Assembly (NCBI RefSeq): GCF_001929375.1
Contig: NZ_MSGO01000016.1
Location: 1 to 52,950 of the forward strand
Reading direction: 5' to 3'
Length of the DNA stretch: 52,950 bases
From: Actinomyces oris
GTDB lineage: Bacteria > Actinomycetota > Actinomycetes > Actinomycetales > Actinomycetaceae
This document shows, in pieces, positions 44,476-52,742 of this stretch (positions are counted from its first letter, which is position 1; every line of letters starts with the position of its first letter). The translations under genes were made by a program, and so were the position numbers. The notes beneath the pieces were generated by a model. That model searched no databases, was not told the DNA's origin, and was given only the letters and a program-made list of their open reading frames with translations.

Positions 44476-45342
44476 TCAGAGCTCCTCAACGATGCTTGCC
44501 GAGTGCCGGCGGAAGAAGGTCAGGCCCATCGTGAGCATGATGACCGCCCACCCCAGACAGGCCAGGGAGACGGGCAGTGATGGCAGGGCGAAGTCGTACA
44601 GGCAGGATCGGAAGGCCTCGAGGTAGGTCTCGGCGGGGTTGAGCCGAGCGATCGTCGCGATGGGGATCGGTGCTCCGTTGATCTGCCAACCGGCGTCGAA
44701 CAGGCGGTTCTGAACCCCGTTGAGCATGGTCAAGGGGAAGACGACGCCGGAGGCGTACATCCAGATCTGGTTGAAGATCTGCCACAGGTGACCCAGATCC
44801 CGGAAGTAGACGGTGGCGATGGACAGGATGAGCCCCAGCCCGACGGCGAACATGCCCGCCAACAGGGTGACGACGAGCAGCGCCGGAATCATGAGCAGGA
44901 CCCCGGGGCCGCCCATCATCATGGCGATGAGGATGAGCACCAGCAGCTCGAAGGCGAAGTCCACGGCCAGTGACAGCACCGCGGAGTAGATGAGGACCTG
45001 GCGGGGGAAGTAGACCTTCGTGAGCAGCCCCGCGTTGTTCACGAGGGCGTTCATGGACGTCATGATGCCGCTGGAGAAGAAGGTCCAGCTGAGCACCCCG
45101 ATGCCGATCCACAGCGCGAAGGAGTCGATCCCGGAGTTGCGACCCGGTTCCACGCCTCCGCGGAAGACGACGCCGAAGATGAGGGCGAAGATGGCGATCG
45201 TGGCCAGGGGGTTGATGAAGGACCACAGGCGTCCCAGCGCCGTTCCCTTGAACTCCGAGGAGACCGAGCGCTGGGTCAGACGCAGGGTGAGGTCCAGCGT
45301 CTGTCGGGCCTCCTCCGAGCGAAGCAGCCGAGAGAGCCGCAT
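44476..45342 (-). CDS. polysaccharide ABC exporter permease (Wzm/RgpC-like)
   Basis: 288-residue ABC-2 family permease with six hydrophobic helices, beginning about residue 43 (IAIFALIFGVVF) and ending near 275. The N-terminal cytoplasmic helix LRLTQRSVSSEFKGTALGRLWSFINP is typical of polysaccharide and teichoic acid exporters. ATG 45342 is chosen because GGAGGT lies 8 bases upstream; it starts 4 bases after the epimerase stop. Partner of the Wzt-type ATPase immediately downstream. Confidence 0.93.
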   Translation of the reverse strand: MRLSRLLRSEEARQTLDLTLRLTQRSVSSEFKGTALGRLWSFINPLATIAIFALIFGVVFRGGVEPGRNSGIDSFALWIGIGVLSWTFFSSGIMTSMNALVNNAGLLTKVYFPRQVLIYSAVLSLAVDFAFELLVLILIAMMMGGPGVLLMIPALLVVTLLAGMFAVGLGLILSIATVYFRDLGHLWQIFNQIWMYASGVVFPLTMLNGVQNRLFDAGWQINGAPIPIATIARLNPAETYLEAFRSCLYDFALPSLPVSLACLGWAVIMLTMGLTFFRRHSASIVEEL

Positions 45343-45346
45343 GGAT

Positions 45347-46441
45347 TCACACCTCCGTCGCAGTGCCAGTGGACGAGTTGGAAGAAGCCTCTGTCTGAGC
45401 ATCGATCCAGTCGCACAGCCGGTTGATGCCTTCAGTGACACCGACCCGGGGCTCCCAGTCCAGTGCCTGGCGGGCGCGGGCGGTGTCCGCCCAGGCGGCA
45501 CGCACGTCACCGTCGCGGAACTGGCCGGTGACGTGCGGGGCGGGCGCCCCGTAGTGCTCGGCGATGGCCTGAGCGACCTGCATGATGGTGGTCCGCTCCC
45601 CCAGGCCGATGTCGTAGGGCAGGGCTGTTGCGGGTGAGCGCAGGACGCCGGCCACGACGGCGGAGGCGACGTCGTCGATGAAGACGAAGTCCCGCACGAT
45701 CTGACCGTCCTCGTAGACCGGGATGGACTGTCCCTGCTTGGCCAGGCGGGCGAAGAGGGAGACGATGCCGGTGTAGGGGTTGATGAGGGACTGGCCGGGA
45801 CCGTAGACGTTCTGGAGCCGGTAGAGCACCGGGGTGACTCCGAAGGAGCCGCACCAGGAGGTCACGAGGTTCTCCTGGCAGAACTTGGTGGCGGCGTAGA
45901 CATTGGCCGGGGACGCCTTGACGGCGGTGGAGGACTGGATCGAGGGGGTCAGGCCGGTGAAGTCCCACTGCCCGGCCTCGAGCATCGCGTGGGTGCGCTG
46001 GCCGGGGTAGGCGGTCCGTCCCTCGGCGTCGACCCACTGCCCCTCACCGTAGACGGCCCGGGAGGAGGCCAGGACGATCTTGTCGGGGCGGATCCCGTGG
46101 CGCACGAGGGCGTCGAGCATCCGGGTGGTGCCGACGACGTTGACGTTCGCGTGGCGGGAGGCCTCGGTGAGGGACTGACCGGTCCCGGTCTCCGCCGCCA
46201 GGTGGACGATGACATCGGGAGCGGTCGTGGCCAGGATCGAGTCCCAGTCCTCAGCGACGGACACGTCCAGGCGGCGCAATTCCACTCGCTCATCGAGCTC
46301 AGCGGGACGCGCTTGGGACGGGTGGATCTGCGGGTGCATGTTGTCCAGGGCCACGACGCGGTCGAAGGCGTCCGCCAGGTCACGCGAGATCGCGCAGCCG
46401 ATGAATCCGGCACCACCTGTCACAAGGCAGGTACGGGTCAC
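45347..46441 (-). CDS. NAD-dependent epimerase/dehydratase
   Basis: 364-residue extended SDR. Rossmann motif VTGGAGFIGCAIS at residue 7 onward; catalytic Ser in LASSRAVYGEG and YAATK as the YxxxK motif. An Asp (VVALDNMH) at the end of strand 2 points to NAD(H). A glycan-cluster role in nucleotide-sugar conversion is likely; the sequence is not RmlB, which has different motifs. GTG 46441 with AAGGGAGA 7 bases upstream is chosen. In operon with wzm and wzt. Substrate unknown (UDP- or dTDP-sugar). Confidence 0.85.
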   Translation of the reverse strand: MTRTCLVTGGAGFIGCAISRDLADAFDRVVALDNMHPQIHPSQARPAELDERVELRRLDVSVAEDWDSILATTAPDVIVHLAAETGTGQSLTEASRHANVNVVGTTRMLDALVRHGIRPDKIVLASSRAVYGEGQWVDAEGRTAYPGQRTHAMLEAGQWDFTGLTPSIQSSTAVKASPANVYAATKFCQENLVTSWCGSFGVTPVLYRLQNVYGPGQSLINPYTGIVSLFARLAKQGQSIPVYEDGQIVRDFVFIDDVASAVVAGVLRSPATALPYDIGLGERTTIMQVAQAIAEHYGAPAPHVTGQFRDGDVRAAWADTARARQALDWEPRVGVTEGINRLCDWIDAQTEASSNSSTGTATEV

Positions 46442-46586
46442 GAGGGTCTCCCTTGGGTAGTCGAGTCGGGCCGGTGGGGCGCTGACGGGGCACGTCACGG
46501 CCTCGCCACTATTCTCGGCGCTGCCAGGCTGGATGATGCCGGCCGGTGCCGTTGCCTTCGACACGCCGAGGGGTCGCACGCCACTC

Positions 46587-47681
46587 TCAACGCTCAGCCC
46601 CGGAGACCTCGGGCCGCCAGGTCATGCCTTGGAACGCCTTGGTGAAGAAGTCGATGACGGCACCGGTGACCTTCACCAGCCCCACCGACAGGGCGAAGAT
46701 GATGACGCACTCGGCCGCCAGCAGCATGTAGCGCTGAATGGGGTTGAAGCCGGCGACGTCGATCGTCCTCAGGACCTGTTCGATCACCACGTGGTGGACG
46801 AGGAAGATCGGGTAGGAGTAGGTGGCGATGAGGCTGACAAGGGCCCGCACCGGCTGAATCGCCACGTAGCGGCCGACCACCACGAGGATGAGGAAGGCCG
46901 AGATCCCCACGATGGTGGTACCCACGTCTTCGGGGATCTCCTCGGGAAACATGGCCGAGACGGCCAGGACCGCTGCTGCCGGAATGACGGCGGCCCCGGG
47001 GACCTTGCGGACGTAGAGGACGACATAGCTGCCGAAGGCCAGCTCGGGAAGTCGCGTGGTCAGCACCGCGGCGGAGGGGTAGGTCGGGAAGTAGCGGTGC
47101 ATGATCACCACGGAGGCGGCATAGACCACGAGGAGCACGGCTCCGGTGATGACCGGAAAGCGGTCAATGGCCCACAGCAGCAGCGGGAAGACGAGGTAGT
47201 ACACGAGAATGAAGCCGAGGAACCACTCACCCAGCAGATACATCGTGCGGAAGTAGAAGGCCTGGGCGAGCCCGTCGATACCCAGCACCGTGAGGATGAC
47301 GGACTTCGCCGGCGCTGCGTTGGGCAGGCTGCCGTTGGTGGTGAGGAAGAAGGCGAGCGCTACCAGGACCCAGGCGGTCCAGAACATCGGGTAGATGCTG
47401 CGGAAGCGCTTCCAGTAGAAACGCTTGAGATTGATCGGCCGCCGGTAGGTGAGGGTCAGGGCCGCCCCGGAGATGATGAGGAACAGGGAGACGCCCAGGG
47501 CGCCCACATAGATGCCGAAGGGCTGGTAGGTCAGGACGTACCCACCTCCCTGGTCCTTGAGATGAAAGTTGAAGTGGGTGAGGACGATGAGCGCAGCGGC
47601 CACCGCCCTGGTGAGGTCCAGGTAGAAGACCCTGGTCCTTGTCCTCGTATGTTGTGCCGGTTTCGTGGTCATGTCCGGCAT
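46587..47681 (-). CDS. acyltransferase family 3 membrane protein
   Basis: 364-residue integral membrane O-acyltransferase with about 10 helices. The N-terminal signature RVFYLDLTRAVAAALIVLTHFNFH contains the catalytic-type histidine of the acyltransferase-3 family, and GVSLFLIISGAALTLTYRR with KRFYWKRFRSIYPMFW follows. It probably acetylates the cluster polysaccharide at the membrane. ATG 47681 or 47672 can start. Lies 18 bases after rgpF on the same strand. Confidence 0.9.
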   Translation of the reverse strand: MPDMTTKPAQHTRTRTRVFYLDLTRAVAAALIVLTHFNFHLKDQGGGYVLTYQPFGIYVGALGVSLFLIISGAALTLTYRRPINLKRFYWKRFRSIYPMFWTAWVLVALAFFLTTNGSLPNAAPAKSVILTVLGIDGLAQAFYFRTMYLLGEWFLGFILVYYLVFPLLLWAIDRFPVITGAVLLVVYAASVVIMHRYFPTYPSAAVLTTRLPELAFGSYVVLYVRKVPGAAVIPAAAVLAVSAMFPEEIPEDVGTTIVGISAFLILVVVGRYVAIQPVRALVSLIATYSYPIFLVHHVVIEQVLRTIDVAGFNPIQRYMLLAAECVIIFALSVGLVKVTGAVIDFFTKAFQGMTWRPEVSGAER

Positions 47682-47699
47682 CGCAGCACCACCCGGATA

Positions 47700-49583
47700 C
47701 TAGGCTCCTCGCAGTTTATGGTAGGCGCGTCTGGCCGGCCCCTTGAGGACCGGTTGGACGGACGCCGGAACCCATCGATTCAGCCGTCCCTTGAGCCATT
47801 GCCGGGTCGTCGGCGGGGACTGGATCATCTCCACCATCTGTGTCTCCGTGGCCCTGCCCCAGCGGTCAGCGATGGCGGAGGTGAGGTCACGCACGTAGAA
47901 GGACAGGTTCGTCAGCTCAATGCGGGCGAAGGAGTCGGAGAAGAGCCAGCCGCAGTAGTAACCGGCCCCCTGGGCCACGTAGCCGTGAGCGCGCTCGATG
48001 GCGTGCATGATGGTGCCGTCGATGCCGCAGGGCTCGGGCGGGAACTCCTCCCACTGCCAGTCGTGGTCGAACAGCGGCTTGAGGGCCTTGGGACGGAACC
48101 AGAACATGGAGCCCAGCGGCGCGACGGGTTCCTTGTCAGGGTCGAGGGGGACCTGGATCCCCAGCTCGTGCAGGAGCGCCTTGGTACGGTCGAAGTTCGG
48201 GCCCCAGCCCAAGGTGTAGACCGGGAAGTAGTCGGCGTGGTTGGGCGGCGTGGGAGTCAGCAGGCCCAGGCGCGGCTCGGCCTCGAAGGTGGCGATGACG
48301 TTCTTGACGAAGTCTCGCGTCGGCAGCAGGTTCTCGAAGCACTTGTAGGCGAAGCCGTCACCCACCGAGTACGGGGAGAGCTGGGTGACCTTCTTGTCGT
48401 GGGTGTAGCACACGACGTCGTAGTTCTGGACGACGTCCTTCCACCCCACCAGGAAGGGGCCGACGTCGCGTCCCCGGTTCTCCACGAGGCGCACCTCGAT
48501 GTTGAAGGGAAGCCCCTGGCAGGCGGCCTTGACCTGCTCGACCTTCTCCGGGCTCGAGGTGCTCAGGAAGATGTCGATGCCCTCGGGCATGTTGCGGATG
48601 TACTCCAGCGTCGGCTCAACCAGATCCATGTAGTACAGGTGCGCGATGAGAGCGACCCTCTGCTGCTTGGGCTCGCGGGTGACGGTCTGCGTGGGCAGGA
48701 CATAGGTGAGCTGGAGGTTCTTCACCAGGTCCGCCATGTTCATGGAGCGCAGGGCGTTGTCCCAGATGAGGTTCACATCGAAGTCCGTGTGGTCACGCAG
48801 GTAGGCGTAGAGCTCGGCGCTGGGCTGGCCCACGGACTGGCGCAGGACGTCGTCGTAGGGGCGGAAGAAGGAGCGGCGCTTGAAGATCGGGCAGCGCTTG
48901 TCCCGGATGACCTCGACCGGGGCGAAGAGAATGGGGCTGAAGTTGAAGCCCTCCATGTCCTCGGTGTTGACGTAGACGTCGGAGGTGAAACCGAGGCGCT
49001 CGAAGCGCTGGGTGAAGGGGACCTCGTGCATGCCCACCGACTGCTCGTAGCCGTTGATCTCGGGCATCTCGTCCCAGTAGTCCTGAAAGGCCTTGGAGGT
49101 GACCAGGGAGCGGCGGTAGGCGTGGAAGTGGGACTGAAGGTGGCGGGGAAGATACCCCTCTTCGGCGTAGCCGAAGGGGTCGAAGGGGACCTCGTGGAAC
49201 CAGGTGATGCCCCAGAAGTCGATGTTCCGACGGGCCATCTCGGTGAACATCTCCTCGAAGGGGTAGACCGGCCCCATGATGGTGGCGTTGAACAGCACGA
49301 CCTCATCGAACTCGGCGAGCCTGTCCCAGCCGTGGCTCTCCATCGCCGTCTTGTAGGCCCAGACGTCCAGGCCCTCGTTCTCCCGCAGGATGATGTTGTC
49401 CGTGAAGGCACCGAGCTTGGCGTAGCTCTTGGCGGTCAGCTCGCCGTTGACGACGACGGTCAGCTCGGAGAGGTTCTTCACCATATCGGCGAGCAGAGTC
49501 TCCACGTAGGAGTCCACGACGCCCTGGGCGTCGAAGAAGAAGAAGATCCCGAGTCGCTTCGGGTCCTCGCCAAGCGTTGCCAT
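47700..49583 (-). CDS. rhamnan synthesis protein F family (RgpF-like)
   Basis: 627 residues with two halves. N-terminal part: LGIFFFFDAQGVVDSYV, NEGLDVWAYKTAMESHGWD (69-87), LPRHLQSHFHAYRRSL. C-terminal part: ENRGRDVGPFLVG (368-380), YTHDKK (393-398), GSMFWFRPKALKPLF and the late HAIERAHGYVAQ. These are the hallmarks of RgpF (PF05045), which extends or modifies rhamnose polymers. ATG 49583 is preceded by AGAAGGGA. Its neighbours (reductase, acyltransferase, exporter) support a rhamnose-containing wall glycan. A second RgpF-like gene lies two genes upstream. Confidence 0.93.
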   Translation of the reverse strand: MATLGEDPKRLGIFFFFDAQGVVDSYVETLLADMVKNLSELTVVVNGELTAKSYAKLGAFTDNIILRENEGLDVWAYKTAMESHGWDRLAEFDEVVLFNATIMGPVYPFEEMFTEMARRNIDFWGITWFHEVPFDPFGYAEEGYLPRHLQSHFHAYRRSLVTSKAFQDYWDEMPEINGYEQSVGMHEVPFTQRFERLGFTSDVYVNTEDMEGFNFSPILFAPVEVIRDKRCPIFKRRSFFRPYDDVLRQSVGQPSAELYAYLRDHTDFDVNLIWDNALRSMNMADLVKNLQLTYVLPTQTVTREPKQQRVALIAHLYYMDLVEPTLEYIRNMPEGIDIFLSTSSPEKVEQVKAACQGLPFNIEVRLVENRGRDVGPFLVGWKDVVQNYDVVCYTHDKKVTQLSPYSVGDGFAYKCFENLLPTRDFVKNVIATFEAEPRLGLLTPTPPNHADYFPVYTLGWGPNFDRTKALLHELGIQVPLDPDKEPVAPLGSMFWFRPKALKPLFDHDWQWEEFPPEPCGIDGTIMHAIERAHGYVAQGAGYYCGWLFSDSFARIELTNLSFYVRDLTSAIADRWGRATETQMVEMIQSPPTTRQWLKGRLNRWVPASVQPVLKGPARRAYHKLRGA

Positions 49584-49664
49584 GGTGTCCCTTCTAGACA
49601 GTGGTTCAGAGCCGCTCACTGCGGCAGAGGATAGAACGGGATGATACGGATCCACCCGAACGCG

Positions 49665-50507
49665 TCAGCGTGCGCTTGATGCGAGGATACGGCGGATCTT
49701 CGTCGGATCGCCCCATACACCGGGCGAGTCGTAGGGCCGATCCGGGAACGCCCCGTACTCCAGGGTGATGGCCAGGTCGTTGTCCCGGATGTAGGCCTCG
49801 ACGCGCTCGGCCAGGGTCACGGGTTCGCCGGTGCAGGCGTTGATGATGCCGTCGACCTCGGTCTGGTCCACGATCGCGGCGATCTGTTCACCCAGGTCGT
49901 CCACGGAGATGAAGTCGTAGCGGTTCTTGCCGGTGGTGAAGGGGAAGGTGGTGCGTCCCTCCTCGGCGGCGGCCAGGAGCTTGGAGAAGATCGAGCTGCC
50001 GAACTTGTCGTCTCCGACGATGTAGTAGGCACGGATCCACTGAGCGACGGCGCCATGGGCCCGGGCGGACAGGAAGGTGGCCTCGCGCAGGGCGTTCTTG
50101 GCGATGCCGTACAGCGAGGCGGGAGCGCAGGGCGAGTTCTCATCGATGGCTCCCTCCCAGTAGCCGACCTCGTGCATGGTGCCCATGACGGCGAGCTGGG
50201 GCAGGCCACCGGCGTAGAGGTTCTCGATCAGGTGGAAGTGCTTGGCCAGGTCGTCCAGGTGGGCGTGGGAGGCGTGCTTGAAACCGTCGCGCCAGGCCAT
50301 GTGCAGGACGACGTCGGGGCGCCCCATCTGATCGTAGATGTCCGTGTCCCCGGAGAAGAGATCCAGGCGAACCTTCTGGGCCCGCTCGTCGACGTCGTCG
50401 AGCCGCAGGTCCAGGGCCTTGACAGTCAGGCCCCGCTCCAGCAGTGCGGTGACGACGTGGCGGCCGATGTAGCCGCCGGCTCCAGTGACGAGAACTGTCT
50501 GTGCCAT
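49665..50507 (-). CDS. NAD(P)-dependent sugar-nucleotide reductase/epimerase
   Basis: 280-residue extended SDR with VTGAGGYIGRHV at residues 7-18, HMAWRDGF near 70, and YGIAK (YxxxK). The short length and DSPGVWGDPTKIRRIL C-terminus resemble dTDP-4-keto-6-deoxyhexose reductases such as the 6-deoxytalose (Tll) and fucose (Fcf1) enzymes. Wall 6-deoxytalose is known in several Actinomyces, so dTDP-6-deoxy-L-talose is a reasonable product guess, but the motif evidence is not decisive. AGGA lies 9 bases before ATG 50507; a TAGGAT box also overlaps this site. Confidence 0.8.
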   Translation of the reverse strand: MAQTVLVTGAGGYIGRHVVTALLERGLTVKALDLRLDDVDERAQKVRLDLFSGDTDIYDQMGRPDVVLHMAWRDGFKHASHAHLDDLAKHFHLIENLYAGGLPQLAVMGTMHEVGYWEGAIDENSPCAPASLYGIAKNALREATFLSARAHGAVAQWIRAYYIVGDDKFGSSIFSKLLAAAEEGRTTFPFTTGKNRYDFISVDDLGEQIAAIVDQTEVDGIINACTGEPVTLAERVEAYIRDNDLAITLEYGAFPDRPYDSPGVWGDPTKIRRILASSAR

Positions 50508-50571
50508 AGACCGGAATCCTAACAGGTGGAGATCTCGCGATGAGACGGAGGGGTGGAAGGGCCAGTTCCCG

Positions 50572-52632
50572 TCACGTGTCGGAGATGGGCCGGGTGGATC
50601 GCCGGGGGCGCAGACGCCCGCCGAGGGATCTCACCGCTCCCTTGACGCCGTCGGTGACACCCTTCGCCCCGCCGGTGACGTAACGGTACGCGGGTTTGAG
50701 GGCTCCTGCCATCTCAGGGTGATGGGCATCGACGTAGGAGCGCACCCGCGGCCCCAGCCCGGCTCGGGGCCCGAACCGGGCCTGCAGGAACCTGACCTGC
50801 TCATCGGTGTAGGCCGGCAGGTCCGCGGTGAGGGCCCGCTGCTTGTAGGCCAGGGTGCCGTAGAGCCGCCCGGCCCACGTGGGGGTGAGCACCTCGCGGG
50901 GGTGGAAGCCACTGGACATGGCCGCGTAGACGGTCAGCAGCTCGAGCACCTCGGCGGCGCGGGCGCGCTTGAGGCGCTCGGCCGACTGCTCGGGACCTGC
51001 CGCTGCCTGCTCGGTCAGCCGCACGAGCTCCTTGGCGCCTTCGCTCAGTGTGCGCAGCGCCTCGGGGCGGGCCAGGAACATGCCGCCGACCGGTGTTGCC
51101 GGAGCGATCGGGTCCAGGGCCGCCGTCAGGCCGAGCCGCCTGGACAGGGCCTGGGCCGCTCCGGCCAGGCCGTCCCACTGGGGCCCGTCGTGCGGCTGGC
51201 CGATGTGACAGGCGGCGGGCATGGCCAGCCCGAGGCTGGGGTGAGACTCGAAGAGGTCGATGAGGCCGGCCACGTGTCCCGGCGAGTCCAGCAGGCAGTC
51301 GAGGACCTGGCGGCGGGCGATGTCGTCAGCCCCCGGGGCGGGACCGTTCAGGGGCCCCGCCGTGATTCTCAGGACGAGGTCCACTGCGCCACCACTGCCG
51401 TCGCGGACGCCGTCGCCGTCCGAGCCTGCGGGGCGCCCGGGATCCCAGAGGTCGTCGCACTCGGTGAGGAAGGCGATGGTTCCGCGCGGGTCGAGGCCAC
51501 GCACCACGCGGAAGGAGACAGCCGCCTCCCCCGCTGCCCCGTCCTCACCCGCTGGGCGACGACCGGTGATGCGCTCCAGGTCAGCGGCATCCAGCGGTTC
51601 GGGCGAGGTGACCACCACCCGCCAGTGCGCCGGCAGGCTCGCCAGGCGCGAAGCAAGCCCATCGGCCTCGGCGCGCTCGATGCCCTCCCCCGCTGCCGGG
51701 ACGTGGACGATGGCGCAGCCCGCGGGCTGTTGCGCGGGAGAGCTCGTATCGGGGCCGGGTTCCGCGGACCGGGGGGTGGACTCGGTCACGACCTCGGTGA
51801 GCCCTGCGTTGACGATGAGGTCACGGGCGGCCGCGGTATGGACGACGTCGGACAGAATGAGGTCCTCGCTGTAGCCCGCCTGCGCTGCGGCCTCCAGCAG
51901 ATCCCCGCCGACAACGGCCTGCCGGTCCTGGTGAAGGGGATCGTGGAAGAACGCCCGGCGCTTGAGCAGGGGGCAGCCGTCGGCCAGCAGCGCCGGGGCC
52001 TCCTCGATGGCCGGGTTGTCCGAGTGGTAGCGGTCCACGGGGAAGGCGACCCGCCAGGTGTGGCCGATCCCGGTGAAGTGGTCGGTGAAGCGCGACTCGT
52101 GCCACTGGATGGAGTCGCGGTAGGAGGAGACCGGCGGCATCTGCTCCCAGTACTCCCGGAAGGCCGGGTCCTCCAGGAGCCGACGGCGCACCGCGATCCA
52201 GTGGGACTGGAGGTGGCGGGGCAGCTCGCGCCTGGCGAGGAAGGGGTGGGGGCGCATGACGCCGTGCTCAGTCATGCCCCAGAACGAGATGTCGCCCCAG
52301 CCCTCGGCGCGGGTGAGGACCTCCGCCCAGGGGCATAGCGGCGCGTAGTAGGTGTGGTTGGTCAGGATGAGCTCGTCGACGTCGGCGAGCCGGTCCCAGC
52401 CGAGGTGCTCCAGCCCGGCCCGGTAGGCGCCGACGTCGAGTCCCTCGTTGGGGCGCTCAAGGATCTCGTCGCAGGATGCCTCCAGCCGAGCCCGGTCGGC
52501 ATCATCGATGGGAGAGTTGGAGACCACCAGGATGTGCGCCGCATGGGGGCGCAGGGAGGCCAGGGCGTGGACGACGTAGTCACGGACCCGTTGATGGGAA
52601 TCGAAGTGGAAGTAGACGATTCCTCGGTTCAT
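50572..52632 (-). CDS. second RgpF-like protein, divergent paralogue
   Basis: 686 residues. The first 280 align well with RgpF (NEGLDVGAYRAGLEHLGWD at 62-80, LPRHLQSHWIAVRRRL at 137-152), but from about 285 a Pro/Ser/Ala/Gly/Asp-rich region replaces conserved sequence. The RGRDVG motif is reduced to RGLDPRG (378-384) and the HDKK motif to RITAG (422-426); only GGMFLARPEALR recalls the last block. Probably still folded, but activity of the second half is doubtful. ATG 52632 follows AAGGGA 8 bases upstream. Could be an accessory or acceptor-specific glycosyltransferase. Confidence 0.85.
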   Translation of the reverse strand: MNRGIVYFHFDSHQRVRDYVVHALASLRPHAAHILVVSNSPIDDADRARLEASCDEILERPNEGLDVGAYRAGLEHLGWDRLADVDELILTNHTYYAPLCPWAEVLTRAEGWGDISFWGMTEHGVMRPHPFLARRELPRHLQSHWIAVRRRLLEDPAFREYWEQMPPVSSYRDSIQWHESRFTDHFTGIGHTWRVAFPVDRYHSDNPAIEEAPALLADGCPLLKRRAFFHDPLHQDRQAVVGGDLLEAAAQAGYSEDLILSDVVHTAAARDLIVNAGLTEVVTESTPRSAEPGPDTSSPAQQPAGCAIVHVPAAGEGIERAEADGLASRLASLPAHWRVVVTSPEPLDAADLERITGRRPAGEDGAAGEAAVSFRVVRGLDPRGTIAFLTECDDLWDPGRPAGSDGDGVRDGSGGAVDLVLRITAGPLNGPAPGADDIARRQVLDCLLDSPGHVAGLIDLFESHPSLGLAMPAACHIGQPHDGPQWDGLAGAAQALSRRLGLTAALDPIAPATPVGGMFLARPEALRTLSEGAKELVRLTEQAAAGPEQSAERLKRARAAEVLELLTVYAAMSSGFHPREVLTPTWAGRLYGTLAYKQRALTADLPAYTDEQVRFLQARFGPRAGLGPRVRSYVDAHHPEMAGALKPAYRYVTGGAKGVTDGVKGAVRSLGGRLRPRRSTRPISDT

Positions 52633-52742
52633 GTGGCGTCCCTTCCCGGCAGGCTGGTCGACGAAGGCGGTTGATGAGAAGCAGCGAGGCGGCCAGTGTC
52701 TCATGCAGTCCTGATCGCCCCGCCGCGCTCCTCGATCCGGTC

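Noticed and set aside
45347-46441. RmlB (dTDP-glucose 4,6-dehydratase)
   Set aside because: It is an SDR with YxxxK, but the RmlB-specific active-site motifs are absent.
46533-49634. 1033-codon plus-strand open frame
   Set aside because: Crosses the acyltransferase and rgpF genes antisense; low-complexity charged product.
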